Origin: Morchella semilibera
Taxonomy: Eukaryota; Ascomycota; Pezizomycetes; Pezizales; Morchellaceae
DNA length: 64,000 nucleotides
Direction: 5' to 3'
Assembly (NCBI GenBank): GCA_009192285.1
Contig: WBVU01000004.1
Location: 3,804,001 to 3,868,000 of the forward strand
This document shows, piece by piece, positions 21,786 through 35,799 of the stretch. The first letter of the stretch is position 1. Every line of letters begins with the position of its first letter. A model generated the notes under the pieces. The model saw only the letters and a program-made list of their open reading frames with translations. It was not told the origin of the DNA and ran no database searches. The position numbers were made by a program, and so were the translations under genes.

Positions 21786-23568
21786 TTACGAAAAGTCCAG
21801 GTCCCGGTTCTCAAACCTCTCCCTATCAAAGTACCTGGCGCCGATCGTGTTCCCATTAAACAGCCTCCCCTCGAGCGCCTGCACTGCCTATATCCACACC
21901 CACTGTCAGCCAAGGAAGAAAGGTAAGAAAGAAAGGGAGCAAAAAAACCAATAACACATACCCTCAACGCACTCAGCCCGCTCGTAAACTGGACAAAGAC
22001 CCTACTCTTCCTGCCGTCCCCGGACCAGTGCACGAGCACACGCTCAACCTTGCCATACTTATCCTCACACTCGTCTCCAATCTCCTGGAGTAGCACGGCC
22101 TCATCCTCGTCCTGCAGCCCGTCCACCATGCTCTCCAGCACTACCACCTCGCTCATTTTGCCATACTTGCTCCCTGCTGCCGCCGCGCTGCCGCTCTCGT
22201 AGCTGTTGCGGTCGACGATCTTGCCGCGGCCGGACGACTTGGACGTCGCCACCATGCGCAGCGGCTGCACGATGCCCGAGCTGTCCGCGCCGAGGCCGGT
22301 GCCCGAGGTCCAGCCGTATTTGGACATGAGGCGCTGGGCAAAGCCGGCTTTTCCGGGGCGGGTGGAGCGGTCGGGGGATGGGGGGGAGGCGGCGGCCATG
22401 GCGGTGGGTGGAGAGGGGGGTGTGGCGGCGGCTGAGGCGGGGTTGGTGTAGAGGACGGGTGCGCGGGAGATTGTAGCTTCTGGTGGTGGTGGAGGCGGCG
22501 GTGGGTAGAAGGAAGGTGTGTGTGTTGGTGCTGATGGCGGCGGAGGAGGTGGAGGCGTAGGCGTTGAGGAAACGGCAGCGGCGGCAGTATAGCCTGCTTG
22601 CCCGGTTTGCGACATGCGTATACGGCGCGCATACGCATCTTCTCCAGAGACATCATCCGGGACCTCCGCTGGGGGCGGCGGCGGCGGTGGGGGCACCTCC
22701 GCACCGCCTCCACCACCACCACCCAGAGCCACTGGCGGCGGCGCAAATGAGTACCCATTCGGCGGCCTAAACCTCGCCCTATACGCCCCACTGCCAGCAC
22801 CCTCCTCATCGCTATCCCTCTCCCAGTCGTCCTCGTCCTCCTCCCTCCGGCCATACACGCGCTCGCGCCAGTCCTGCATCTCGCGGACCTTCTCATCGCC
22901 CTCGCGGTATTCCTCGTAGCTGTTTGGGCGCGAGGGGTCGTAGACGTCGTCCCAGTTTGTGGGGGGCGGCGGGGTGTCGCGCGTCTTCTTGCGGCGCTTC
23001 TTGGGGGGTGGGCGCTTGGAGGCGTTGCTGGAGTGGAAGTTGTTGACATCATCGTCGGTGGCGGTCCAGTCTTCGAGGGTGGTCTTGGTGATGGGGCGGG
23101 GGGGTCAGTACCTGTTGTAGAGGCGGTAGTAGCTGTGGAGGCGGCGGCGGAAGTGGAGGAGATTGAGGCGGTGATGGGCTTCATTGAGATTTTAGGTTTT
23201 GTAGGTTTTGCGGGCTGAGGGCGTTTTGTGATTGTTGGCTGGAAGCGGAGGGAGGCTGTTTGTTTGTTACAGGCGGGACAGTCAGTCAGTCAACAGTCAA
23301 CCAGTCGATATCATTCACACCCCATTTCTCTCCCTTCCTTAATATCAGTAGAATATCCAACAATGATATACACACCAGCATTTAACTTCTTCTGCCCCGA
23401 CCCCGGCCCCGACCCACCAACACCCTGTGCAGCGGCAGCACCACCAGCATCCTCCTTCGAGCTTGAGCCCGCAGGCGCAAACACCACTGGGGCACGGGAG
23501 ATTGAAGTGGTTGACGGCTCGAGGAGATTCGCGTAGAGGCCTGAACGAGCCGGCGGGGGGTCTGGCAT
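21786..23568 (-). CDS. Splicing factor 45 (SPF45/RBM17/DRT111), with an apparent frame break
   Basis: Exons are 23568-23376, 23255-21962 and 21887-21786. N-terminus: LYANLL..ISRAPVVFAP, then SLRFQPT (joined across intron 1) and KTTLEDWTATDDD, and YDPSRPNSYEEYREGDEKVR. A G-patch lies at about residues 370-415 (FAQRLMSKYGWTSGTGLGAD), and a C-terminal U2AF-homology RRM with the ARYFD signature (Arg-X-Phe) at about 435-529. SPF45 works in the spliceosome at 3' splice-site choice. The frame breaks at a seven-C run at about 23097-23103: one more C joins the halves into 529 aa, and no intron can (the only available GT..AG is 28 nt and in the wrong phase). The linker holds poly-Pro and poly-Gly stretches. 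Identity is certain; the frame break is a sequence error or a real lesion. Confidence 0.9.
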
Positions 23569-23879
23569 TGTAGGCAGTGATGTAGTGTTGTAATTGCTTC
23601 ACGTATGAATGAATGTATGTGGTATAGTATGCAACTGATATCATTGATGTGACCCCGGTCGTGGCTGTGTTACCCTGCCTTGTACCCTGAGTATCGTGTG
23701 TACAATGCATTTACTAACTGACATACCTACATACAGGCTACAGTCAGTATGCGGACCACACACACACACCCCACTGCGGGGAGTAACTGTAACCCGTAGC
23801 TGTAGCTGTAAATACACAAGCCATGGATATACTCGGATAGCCGGCTCTCTCTCTCTATAATAAAAGTAATAACACCACA
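23569..23879. promoter_or_regulatory. Shared 311-bp divergent promoter of SPF45 and YCII genes
   Basis: The two start codons face away from each other across 311 bases. This segment must hold both promoters or leaders. It contains a (CA)n run at about 23758-23770 and a CT run at about 23847-23855. No single factor site can be assigned with confidence. Confidence 0.6.
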
Positions 23880-24557
23880 ATGCCCCCCCGACCCCACCTC
23901 CTGACTCCCCTCCTCCGCTTCACATCAAAATCCACATTCACACCCGCACCATTCATAGCTGCCACCACCACTATCCGCACAATGACCACCGCGCCAAAGA
24001 AGATTGAGTGGCTCTGCATCATGCCCGACCAGCCTGATGCTCTGCCGAGGCGTGTCGAGATCAGGCCGTACGTTCCCTCTACTTACTTATATCTTCTCCA
24101 CTATAGCTACAAAATAAAAATAAAAAAAGCTACAATCACTAACACCCACCCCAGAAAACACTTTGCCGGCCTCCAAGCCCTGATCGACAGCGGCTTCATC
24201 AACTTTGGCGGTGCGCCCCCCCCCCCCTCCTTCCCACTCACTACACTACCCCCTCTCTCTCTCCCACACTAACACCCCACAGGCGCCTTCCTCGACGAAC
24301 CCGAAGAGGCCGGCAAGCCGCTCGCGTTCCGCGGCAGCGTGCTGACATGTCTGGCTGCGACGCGCGAGGAGGTCGAGGAGACGCTCAGGAAGGACCCGTA
24401 CACGACGGGCGAGGTGTGGGATTGGACCAGGGCGCAGATCTACCCCGTGAGTATCGATTCGATTCCCGGTGTGAATTTGGTGGGTGGGGTGGCTGATTGT
24501 GTTTGTTGCGGGGGTGCATAGTTCAAGTGTGCTGTTAGGGAGCCGTTGGTGAAGTAG
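23880..24557 (+). CDS. YCII-domain (YciI-like) protein
   Basis: Four exons (23880-24067, 24155-24210, 24283-24446, 24522-24557), all phases consistent, give 147 aa. The YCII core is KIEWLCIMPDQPDALPRRVE, HFAGLQALIDSGFINFGGAF, a SVLTCLAATREEVEETLRKD segment, and the terminal WDWTRAQIYPFKCAV; these match the fungal YCII family (ferredoxin-like fold with a conserved His/Asp pair). The N-terminal about 38 residues contain Arg, Ser and Thr and few acids, suggesting mitochondrial import, with an internal MTTAPKK start that could give a cytosolic form. The biochemical role is unknown in fungi; bacterial relatives are small hydrolase- or dehalogenase-like proteins. It is divergent from SPF45. Confidence 0.9.
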
Positions 24558-25693
24558 CTATAGAGCTTCTGGCGGTGCCTCTGGGGATTGTCATGTTTGC
24601 TATTGCGATAGCACCCGTTTAAACTGCTGACCTCGTCCATAGCTATAGGATTTACAATAATTGTGACCCTCCTCCCCATTGTATCTTCAAAGCCGTGCAC
24701 CTGCATACATGTAGCCCACCTACCCTACCGAGTATACCCATTGGACCCCTCCCTCGGCCCCACACCACGGCCCCACATCCGCACGAGTGATCCCCCATGA
24801 TCCCCATCTGCCCAGCCCTACATGGGAGCGAGTACGTACTTGGGTCAATATCAATTGCATTAATCAATGGATTTAACACAATATTCACACCTGCACAGAG
24901 AGATCATGAAATAACGAGTCCATAACTAGAAGAACCACCTCCATTCCCCCCTCCCCCCCTTCCAGTCCCGTACCTTCCCGTTTCAACCCATCCATCCATA
25001 CCGTCCCATCCCATCCCATCCCATCCCATCCTACATACCCAAACCGACATAAGAAAGGACCGGACCACATCGCACACATCGCACACATCGCATTCAACCT
25101 CAGCACAGGTCAATCTCTCACCGTTCACCCGATCACTACAAAGAAGGAAATAAATAAATAAATAAAAAGTGACATGAAAATTTAAAACATGAATATGAAT
25201 ATGAATATAGAAAGAAGGAGAAAGGGAAGAAAAGAGCACCACCACCCCCAGGCGACTGGAAAAACCGAGGTGAACCATAAAAGACCATCATACCCTATCA
25301 ATAGATACTAATACGAATAATACCACGCCACCGCCCGTCCGCAAGGCACCCCCCCCCCTCCTTCCCTCTCACCCCCACCACCACAACAATTCGAGACAAA
25401 ATAGAAGAAGTGACGAAACAAGTAAACAAGCAACAACAAATCTAGTTTGAGCATGCGTCATTAAAAAGAAAAAAGAGAAAACTGAAAACAGAGTCCACCG
25501 GATAAGACAGATATAGTGGGATAGATAATCTACCCCTTCACAACGGTCCCCCTTCCACCTCTGGATGGTGGATAGTCCGTCCAGCCCACCAATTTTCCCT
25601 GTATATAGTCGTTCGACGTCCTTGCATACATATCTATATTATATTTTACCCCAATCCCTCCCATTTTTTGTTTTTTAAACTCCAGCTTCGTGC
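24558..25693. other. Intergenic, convergent 3' flanks of YCII and Mnn9 genes
   Basis: No gene is recognised. Contains (CCCAT)n at about 25006-25031, short tandem AAATA and ATGAAT repeats (25150-25210), and C-rich and A-rich tracts. Likely 3' UTRs on both sides. Confidence 0.65.
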
Positions 25694-27387
<1,694 letters not shown>

Positions 27388-28687
27388 CTTCACCACAGAT
27401 GAAGCAAAGACGAGTTAAAACTTTTGCTGGTATAAAAAAGGTCTCTCCGGATAAGGGAGGGGGTATTATTTTTCTTCAAAGAGTGGATAACTTTGCGTTT
27501 TTTTCCTCTTTTCCGGAGGGCGAAAAGGAAAGAAGGAATCCACCAGAAACGAAGGACTAGGGGGGTAGTAATGGGCAGATAAGATACGGGGGAGAAAATA
27601 ATGGTGCCAGGTCAATGGGATTAGAATGGGATGGACGGGGATGGGGGCGAGGATGGGGTGCGATTCTCCCTCTGCTGTGTCGAAATCGCTAGGGCCCGGC
27701 GGAGCGAGGATTAGGGAGTGGTGATGTTCTAACGTTTGTGAAGGAGGACGACGCGGCAGAAATTAAGGAATGGGGCAAAAAAAAAAAAAAAAGGAGTGTC
27801 GTTGTTGCAACGGAAGCTGGTCTCCCCACCGTCCGCCGTGCAAGAGCTATTTTTGGCGGAGTTCACAACTTGTCCACAGAAAATTTATTAACTACATATC
27901 TAATACTTCTACCCAACGAGGTATCGGAGGGGAAGAATGAGGAAAGACAGTGGGGATCATGTTCTAGAAGAGCCTCTCACGGTTTCCATCTTTTTCATAT
28001 CTGTCTGCATTTCCACTTCCTCACATGCCCAGACATTGGACAGCTAAGCTACATGTCTACCACGGTTTATCAAAAATTATACAAGATCGCGCCTCAAGCT
28101 CACCCCTGAACGAGCCGACACTACGGAACACAAACCATAGGAACATCTAACTAGCCTCAATCAGAATATATATACCCTTCAACTTTTTTTACTAATCCGG
28201 TTTCCAGGTATTTCAATCAGAAGATTTACAAAAAAAAATCCCCGAGAATCGCAATCGTAAAGAAAATGTTATCGTCCTTATCCCTCCATCTTGAAACATG
28301 ACGCGTCATCCGTGCTCTCCTGCACTTGGACTTTCGTGGCTGCCGTACGCACATACAGCACCTTGTGGCTTGTTCTGCCCTCTACTTTAAACATGCTTCG
28401 AAGCGTAGAGCACATGTACCCAGTACAATAATTGATAATTCCATGTAATCAGTATACTATAACTCCATGTAACAGGTACTAACACCACTGCCCCTTAGGG
28501 TAAACGTACTACGCATACACCCTATCCTACCAACTCCGTGGAGTAAAAGAAAGAAGTGGGAGAAAGAAGAAAAAGGAAACAAAAAGAAAAACAAGAAACC
28601 CTTCCCGCCCCTACCAACCCTAAAAGAACGAAAATCCCGAAATAAAAGCAAAAAAAACACCGGCCTTCACTCCAAACTCGACCCAGC
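27388..28687. other. Intergenic between Mnn9 and SDR genes
   Basis: Promoter side of Mnn9 on the left and 3' flank of the SDR gene on the right. It has a poly-A run near 27778-27792 and A/G-rich low-complexity DNA near 28540-28660. No gene is recognised. Confidence 0.6.
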
Positions 28688-29930
28688 TCATCTATACAGT
28701 GCTTCTTTAAGAGCAGTTTCACTATAGTTCCAGAGCTTTTCGTGGTCCCCTCTCTTGAGCGCTCTACTAACGTCGTATTCCGTAGAATAATGGTACCTCA
28801 TAGACCAAGTCATAACAGGTACATAAAACGCCCCTCTTATGTCTTTCTCAGCTACGGCTTTCGATGTTGCAAGGTAGACTTGGGTCATGGCGCCCTCCAG
28901 AGGAGTGAAGCTGACGGCTCCGACAGCTTTGTGAACCATACCGTTGAACCATTGAGGAATTCCTAAAACGTCCTGTGAGTTCATGAGATGTCAGTAATTT
29001 GCAATGTGACATTGGGGGAGAAAAAGCCACGGCTTCGGTAACTAAATATCAAGTGAGTACTGACATTTCCACCTAATCCCGTATCCCCAACTTGACCTAG
29101 GCCCCCAGAGTCAGAAATCTCATTCCTACATGTCTTCATATAAGATAGAGCCAATTTACCTGGATGACAAGCATTCACCCTTATCCCAGTAACTCCTCTG
29201 GCTTCCAAGCGCTTACTAAGTTCCTGGACGAACAAGATATTGGCCAATTTGCTCCTCCCGTACCTCTTCCCCGCTGCCTTCATATCCAAGATGTTCCTTC
29301 CCCCGCCTCTTTCTCTGATCGAATCAAAGTCAATCCCATTGTTCCCTGCGAATTGGTAGGCCATGCTGCTAGTCACGACAACCCTAACGTCTCCACCATT
29401 AATCCCCGACGTTCTCTCTAGTAATGGCAGCAATGTGGTGACAAATGCGAAGTGTCCCAGGTGATTTGTCGCGAATGCCTTATCATATCCGTCCACAGAA
29501 AGCTCATCGATCGACTCAAACGCGACGCCGGCGTTCGCGACCAATATGTCCAGTCGGTCATGGTCTCGGAGAAATCGTTGTGCTGACTCATAAACACCTC
29601 TGAGGTCTAGAAGATCTAGGTGATGGTATATAATTTCCCCGACTCCTTGGGTGGCGGGGAACAAGCGCCGCTGAATATCGGCTATTGCCCTGTCTGCTTT
29701 CTGGGGATTTCGTGCAGCGATATAGACAGTGCAGTTTCGACGGGCAAGAAGAAATGCGGTTTCGAGACCGATACCAGAGGTTGCGCTGTATCGAGGAGAG
29801 TGCTATGTTAGCTTCTCCATATTATTGTCTTTATTTTAAAAATAGAAGAAATATGTGTGTACCCGGTTACGATGGCTACCTTGCCACTAAGGTCAGGAAT
29901 ATCGTTTATTTTGAAGGCTCTGGCCGTCAT
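28688..29930 (-). CDS. Short-chain dehydrogenase/reductase (retinol dehydrogenase-like SDR)
   Basis: Four exons in consistent phase (29930-29863, 29785-29160, 29072-29043, 28962-28688) give 332 aa. The NAD(P)-binding motif TGATSGIG is at residues 22-29 and is completed across intron 1. NAG is at about 107-109, the catalytic Ser at about 162-163 (VVTSSMAY), YGRSK at 198-202, and CHPG after it. The C-terminal block reads WFNGMVHKAVGAVSFTPLEG then QVYLATS, as in classical SDRs of the RDH11-14/WW-oxidoreductase/TIC32 kind. The substrate cannot be told from sequence. The small 30-nt third exon and its weak donor (GTTACC) are the least certain part; the phase and the resulting family-like joint VSTHLIFRIPQWF support it. 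Confidence 0.87.
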
Positions 29931-31698
29931 TTTATTGATTTTTTAATGTTTGCTTATCGATAGTAGGGAAACACAAAGGTAGGGGAGGGGAGAAGGAGAG
30001 GGGAGAAACTTGGTGCTGATAGCGGTCTTAAGAAGGGCGGGAAGGAAGGAGGAATTGCAAGGGTTAATAGATAAAGTTACTATGAGGTCGGAGGTTGGAA
30101 TTTATGTACCTAGCAAGTGAGCTCTTAAGCTTCTTCCTCTGCCGGGGGTGTTTCAGGGTTTTGTTTTTTGTGGTTACAGATGGCTATCCTGTCGTGATAA
30201 ATACAATGTCCCTCCCGCCATAAGGGAGGCGCAGCAGCTGAAGCATGGTGCGAGACATCCTCACGATGCTTTCGCTGCGGCTGATGTATTTGAAATGGGG
30301 GAAAACTCTGAACTCAGAGTGGAGGCTCGGGACGGCAGAAACAAACGCGCTTTGATAGGTTCCTTCGCTTCCGTCATGGGCCTCTCCTCCCCTTCATCCA
30401 GGTACAGAGTCCTTGTGATTGGTGCAGCAACCACGAGGCTGAGAACAAACAAAACTCGTGAGTCGGAATTATCGCACTCCAATCAGAAGTCGAGAGGTTG
30501 ACATCGGGTGCTGGTTAACGGTTCTACAGCAGTATTCCAGTCACACTGAAGCTTAAACCCGGGGGGGCATCATCATCATTTACCTGGATGGCTTCTTTGG
30601 CATTGGAAGTCCAGCACACCCTAACCCTCTCGCCAGTGAATCAGCTCTAGAGGAAGATGAGTAAGTTACCATCACCAACAACTCGAAACACGCCTTCTCT
30701 TCCCCATTAATATTAAGGCATGCTAAGGTGTTGAGATAAACGTTTCGTATCAGAACAGCTCTGACTTCAAGTCAAAATTAGCTATAGAATCCTCCTAAAG
30801 CTAGCCCCGGGACTCGGGATCCGGACTGTCCTAGGCATATGTATGCCCTACGATCACGTCCGTGCGAAAAGCTTTAGCGGCCAAGGAACCCTGATATATT
30901 GTCCGAGAATGATCCCGAATAACTCATTTCATGATACGGAATCATAGAATCAGACGGAATGTTGGTAATAACATGGCGCAAATTGTTCGCACCGCTATTT
31001 CCCACAAAAAAACCCCATAATTAAATGCCTGGGTTCAGCAATGCAGTACCGAGTACAATGATTAGACTTTGATACGATTGCTCTCACTTGAAATTTAGGT
31101 ACACTCCTAGCTACCCTCAAAATATATCGACTAGAGATACCCATGGCGCAAAATTACGCCGCGTCTTGACTACATGGAGAGCCCAAGCAAAAATGATTGG
31201 TTATGGTAACTAATTCATAGATGTGGAGCGATTTACGCTAAAGGCCAGACAAAGTTTGAATGTTTCGTAATATCTGCCATCATAACTCCCGGTTTTACAT
31301 CTACGGGAGGACTTCTACCATGGTCATACTGAAAATGGAATTAGCCCCAGAGAAGCTTTAATCCTATCTCGCTCAACATAATAGTATGACGGTATCCGTC
31401 AATATTCCCACTTTCTGTGCCTTGCCAACCGGCAACCCAGTTGACCAAGCAATATATTTACACTAATAGTCCACCAACAAAGAACATCCGGCAGTCAAAG
31501 CTCTTATCGACTCATTTTAGTTTCGCTTATTCCGCGGATCTGTCCTACCACTCCGCATTTATAAACATCTAGCCAGTAATATTACGAAAACATTCTATAT
31601 ATATAACCCCTATTAAAAATTACATAGTGATAATACAAAATGGAAGCATGCAGACCATAACTCCGGCATGCACTCTAACGATATGGATCCAGCCCACA
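29931..31698. other. Intergenic, SDR promoter side
   Basis: No gene is recognised. An open frame at about 30148-30501 has no family features and sits in the SDR upstream region. The word CATGGCGCAAA occurs twice (about 30972 and 31142). From 31 kb the DNA is A/T-leaning. Confidence 0.55.
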
Positions 31699-31923
31699 TC
31701 AAACGCAATAGCCACGGCCACCAAACCTACCCGGTAGACATGCGTAAACACCTTGCCAGATCAGCCCCCAAACAACTCTATTTTCTCCTCCGCCATTCTC
31801 CCCTGCCAGATTACTTGGACCAGTTATAGGTCTAAGCTCTATATCGGTAAAACTCTCCTCAGCACCGGGCTGGGGGCTTGGGGTGTATGCCATAATAGCG
31901 TTGTTCTTGTATCCTGAAGACAT
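31699..31923 (-). CDS. Small protein related at its N-terminus to the 20.6-kb gene
   Basis: 74 aa, no intron, unknown family. The N-terminus SSGYKNNAIMAYTPSPQPG matches the 20.6-kb gene (HNGYAKNNTMAYTSSPSSD) at most positions. A linker of about 30 residues follows (ESFTDIELRPITGPSNLAGE), then a short hydrophobic segment VVWGLIWQGVYACL and a Gly/Arg tail GRFGGRGYCV. A TTTAAATAG box lies about 115 bases upstream of the ATG, and the leader is A/C-rich. Unlike its relative it has no cysteine tail, so it may be truncated or have an unseen frame change. The shared motif and promoter-like upstream make it more likely real than chance. Confidence 0.5.
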   Translation of the reverse strand: MSSGYKNNAIMAYTPSPQPGAEESFTDIELRPITGPSNLAGENGGGENRVVWGLIWQGVYACLPGRFGGRGYCV

Positions 31924-34900
31924 GGTAAGTCAGATTTAGGTATTTTGGTGTGTTGAGTCGAGGTACAATATGTAGGTGTATTCTAGAGCGGTGATATAGT
32001 AATATGTATTTGAGGAGGAGTGGGTCGGGTGAGATACTATTTAAAACGTTGTTTCAAGTGTGGAGTTGAATGTCCACTTGAAAATAAACCCCCCCCCCAT
32101 TACTATACTGTGAACGATAGGCTCCCTAGTTCCTCATCCTAAGATACCACACCCGTATGAAACAAAATTAATTTGAGCTTCGCGAATGAGAAACGTTACG
32201 TCATGAAAGCAGACAAGCTTCAGCCTTGCAATTCTAGACGGACCGAGTGACAGACTATGACTCAGCTCTTCGCAGACAGGGAATGATGTCGTAGGTAATT
32301 CGTAGACGGTGCGAATGCCTTTTGTTTACCAAAGCCGATAATCAGATATGGGGGCGGAGGGGCAGGAGGGGGTTCCCAGCTGAAATAAAGACTATTGCAA
32401 TAAGCCCAACTATGGTTTGTCTGGCAGCCATGTAGGGATATGGATAGAGGGTAGAGGAGACCAGAGGAGCCACGGATATCCGCCAGTGTTTGATCCTACC
32501 TTCGTTGATTAACTACTTACACCACAACATCTTGTAAGTCAAAATCAGCCTGTGGGGTGGTTGGGCAAACAGATAGTCAGCTTTCGTTGGTATATACCAA
32601 GGTGGTGTCTTTAGGCCTGCTCGGGTCTATCGAGACCGTACATCCTCCTCTTTCTCAAGGGCATAAGGAAGCTTTCTTTGGTTGTGAATATAAACATAAT
32701 ACTGCGCTGATAAACTAGAAGGGAGAGGCAGAGGTGGTGTAGAGCCTGACTTCATGCTGGAATTTCCCTCTGGAGCCCTGTGGGGAATAAAACCATGACC
32801 TACCGAACATGAACAGCATAAACCCCGTGGCTCTAGGTATTTGGACCCTTGAGACAAGCGCGCCCTCTATAAAGTTTTCGGTTTAGATGTCAGCATGCCT
32901 CGGAAATTCAGAGCTATAGTGTGGGCCCGGTATCTATTTGAGTCGATCTTCTTTGTAGAGAGCTGGAGATCTATTGCGTTGGTTCCCCCGCTAGGTGGAG
33001 GTGTCTCGACGCAGCCAAAAAGAGAAACCCGAATACGCAGACAATAGATTCGTATGCCTCATAGTATAGCAATAAATGGCGGAAATCCCACATAGGACTC
33101 CTGGGTTGTTTTCGTGCCCAGGAAGTGAGTGAAAGGTGAGGCCTAGGGTGAGATATAGGACTTAGAGAATCCGTTTCATCGGTTGGGATAGACAAGTATT
33201 GTCTACCCATGATGTATGTTGTTTCTTCCTACCTTGTTGTCGAAGTCTACTCCATCCTTCAGGATGCATATAACACCCATAAAAACTTCTCTACTATACC
33301 GCGGTGCTTTAGGCTAGACCAGATTATATCCACCTCATCCTAAGCTCGCGGCCTGGACATGATTCTTTCTGGCTAAATAGTAAACGTATCTGAATTCGTC
33401 CTAGCTAGACTATAATTATAGCAGAAATTGACGCTTTAATGAACTATAGGGGAGGCACGACATGATGTAGTATTTACTCATAGACTATCACTCGCCTGCC
33501 GAGTCCTATCGCATGTTCGTGATATCTTTTTTTGCTTGATTCATTACTCGTATATGTTCGTGATATGAATTTGGCAACGGAAGAAATTCTTGACTTGTCT
33601 CCCTTTAATACAGGAGGAAATTCAGTAGCATTTTATAACAATAATAACCTTGGCAAAAAGCAGTAATGGCATAGTACAAGAGTGGTCTACACCTTGCCAC
33701 AATTATTACAGTAACGACACACTTTGCCCGGCTCGCAATAATAATCCCAACATCGTATATCTCATTGTTGTTAAACTATTATTTATTGTGTATCTTCTCC
33801 TAAAAATGGCACGAATCACTCCATCGCCAACCTTTTCTATATCGCATGGACAATGGGGTAGCTTGTAGATGTATAGAGAGTCGGGTAGGGAACGGAAGGC
33901 GGTTATAGTAGTTGACCTGGCCTCCAGGAGAACAGCTTGTAGCCATGAGCGCTGGCGGCAAGACATTACGTACAAGCCCCTCAGGTTCACAATTACAAGC
34001 ACTGTTTCTGTGTATGTCAGTGTAGTTCAATTGGCTGCCCTCCTATCGATCCAGTATTGTTATAGTAAGTAGGGATGGCGCGCTGGTGGAGTGCCAGCTT
34101 GTTTCTATCGTCGACGGCAGCGCCGATCTGCTGTCTTTCTTCAATTTCCCTGTTCTTGCTGCTCAATTAGACGGGGAGGAGAGAAGCAAAAGAGGGGTCT
34201 ATCTGCCTCGCCTCATGGTAGCACTAGAGCTGGGAACGAACTTAACCTAATGCCCGCAGTGCTGCTGAGGCCTGTCTATTGGTGGATGAGGTTTCAGTTA
34301 ACCTACTACTCTATCACGGACATCATAAGGCGCCTTGTCCATCGTATCCCCGCGAGCGCTCGGTAGCTTCCTAATCGTTTGTGATGTCCTTTTTTTTCCT
34401 TTCCCCCCATCTCAATACTCCTTTCCTGACAGGGCGTATATAAGGACGATCTTATACAGCACAAAAGAGAGACCGTGACCAAAGGAATAATGAGAACGAG
34501 CACCTTCAAGTCAATGACGCTGCAGACAAACACCGCCCATGACAAACCAGCACTCTGCATCATCAGCTCCTAAAGCGGACGTAGGAGACGTGAGATCTAA
34601 GTGCGCTACAAGGTTTGAGGAAGTCCCCTTCCTTACCCTAGCCCTTAGCTCCTATGGCACCACCAAACCTTAACCACATCCCGACTGTTGCCACAACCAA
34701 CCAACCAACAAGAGCAACGGCCTTCTAACCGCTTGATTATGAAGCACACAGCTCGGCATTATCGCCGAGGTCCAATACCTACATACCTAATGCATACATG
34801 TAATTCTCGAGGGCACACGACTCGGGGAGTCGCGGGAAGGCATGTAGCACTCTGGTGGGGCAAAGAAGCAAGTCTTTCCGCGACGCACATTCAATCACGT

Positions 34901-35799
34901 ATTTATACAGGAGCTTATCGTACGCTGTTTCTAAGAAGAAAAAAAAAAAAAGCTTGGTGGGACCGAATACGAGGTCACTAATCGACGAATCACCAAGTAC
35001 CAACTACTACTACCCCCAGGGTAAGGCGGGGTTACATGGACTAGGTACATGTATACAAGACGATAGGCGGAGATCCGCTCTTGGACTAAGTTTGTTGCTT
35101 CCCGCAGCGCGGTCATGTATCATCACTCGTCCACACCGCCACACCGCCTCATATGTGGCTTGTCAGACCACAGAGGCCTAAGTTTGTAGAAAGTGACAGC
35201 GACTTATAGGCCCCTGAGTGTGTTGAACGGGATTACACTTGGATATTAACGAACTAACAAAAACGACTACACAAACACTTACATCATGAGAGATCACTCG
35301 GCTGACACTTGTTATGAGCGCTGAATCGATTGTCTAGCTACCCGTTATGGGTACCTCCGAAACCCGTTCCACCGCAAGAGCTCGGACAAAGGCAAGGGTA
35401 AAAAATGGGGGTACCAAACTCCAACTTTTGAGAACCGTCCCATATACCAAGAATACTAGCAAATGCGATAACTGGTAATAGTAACTAACCGCCTCCTAAC
35501 AAACTGGGTATCTCAAGCAAGTCCAGCACATAAAAATAGACCCCCTACCCACTAATCACGCAAAAACACAATTACAAAGATCCTACCGCACTAACCGGCC
35601 AACTAAACATAACAACGCAAAAAACACAAATTATAGCTTACCACGTTAACTGACCAAGTCCAACCACACACCCATAAATCCAGTTCTGGGTCTTTTCGTT
35701 GCTAGCTCCGGACCAGCTAGTACGATAGGCCTCCAGGCAAAAGCAAAGGTACGCAATACATGGTATCTAACTAGCTACCAACAAAAGAAAAACACCACT
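31924..35799. other. Intergenic, gene-poor
   Basis: No protein family recognised on either strand. Mixed-composition DNA with short TATA words, a poly-A run at 34938-34950, and (CCAA)n at about 34697-34710. The right end is the 3' flank of the annexin gene. Confidence 0.5.

Noticed and set aside
23090-23118. 28-nt intron GTACTG..CCAAG to repair SPF45
   Set aside because: Too short for a spliceosomal intron and joins the exons in the wrong phase.
29064-29072. 8-nt micro-exon (GTGGAAAT) in the SDR gene
   Set aside because: In phase with a different acceptor, but it would drop the conserved VST-L segment; the 30-nt exon gives a more family-like protein.
30148-30501. 117-codon frame upstream of the SDR gene
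   Set aside because: No homology or coding bias; lies in the promoter region.
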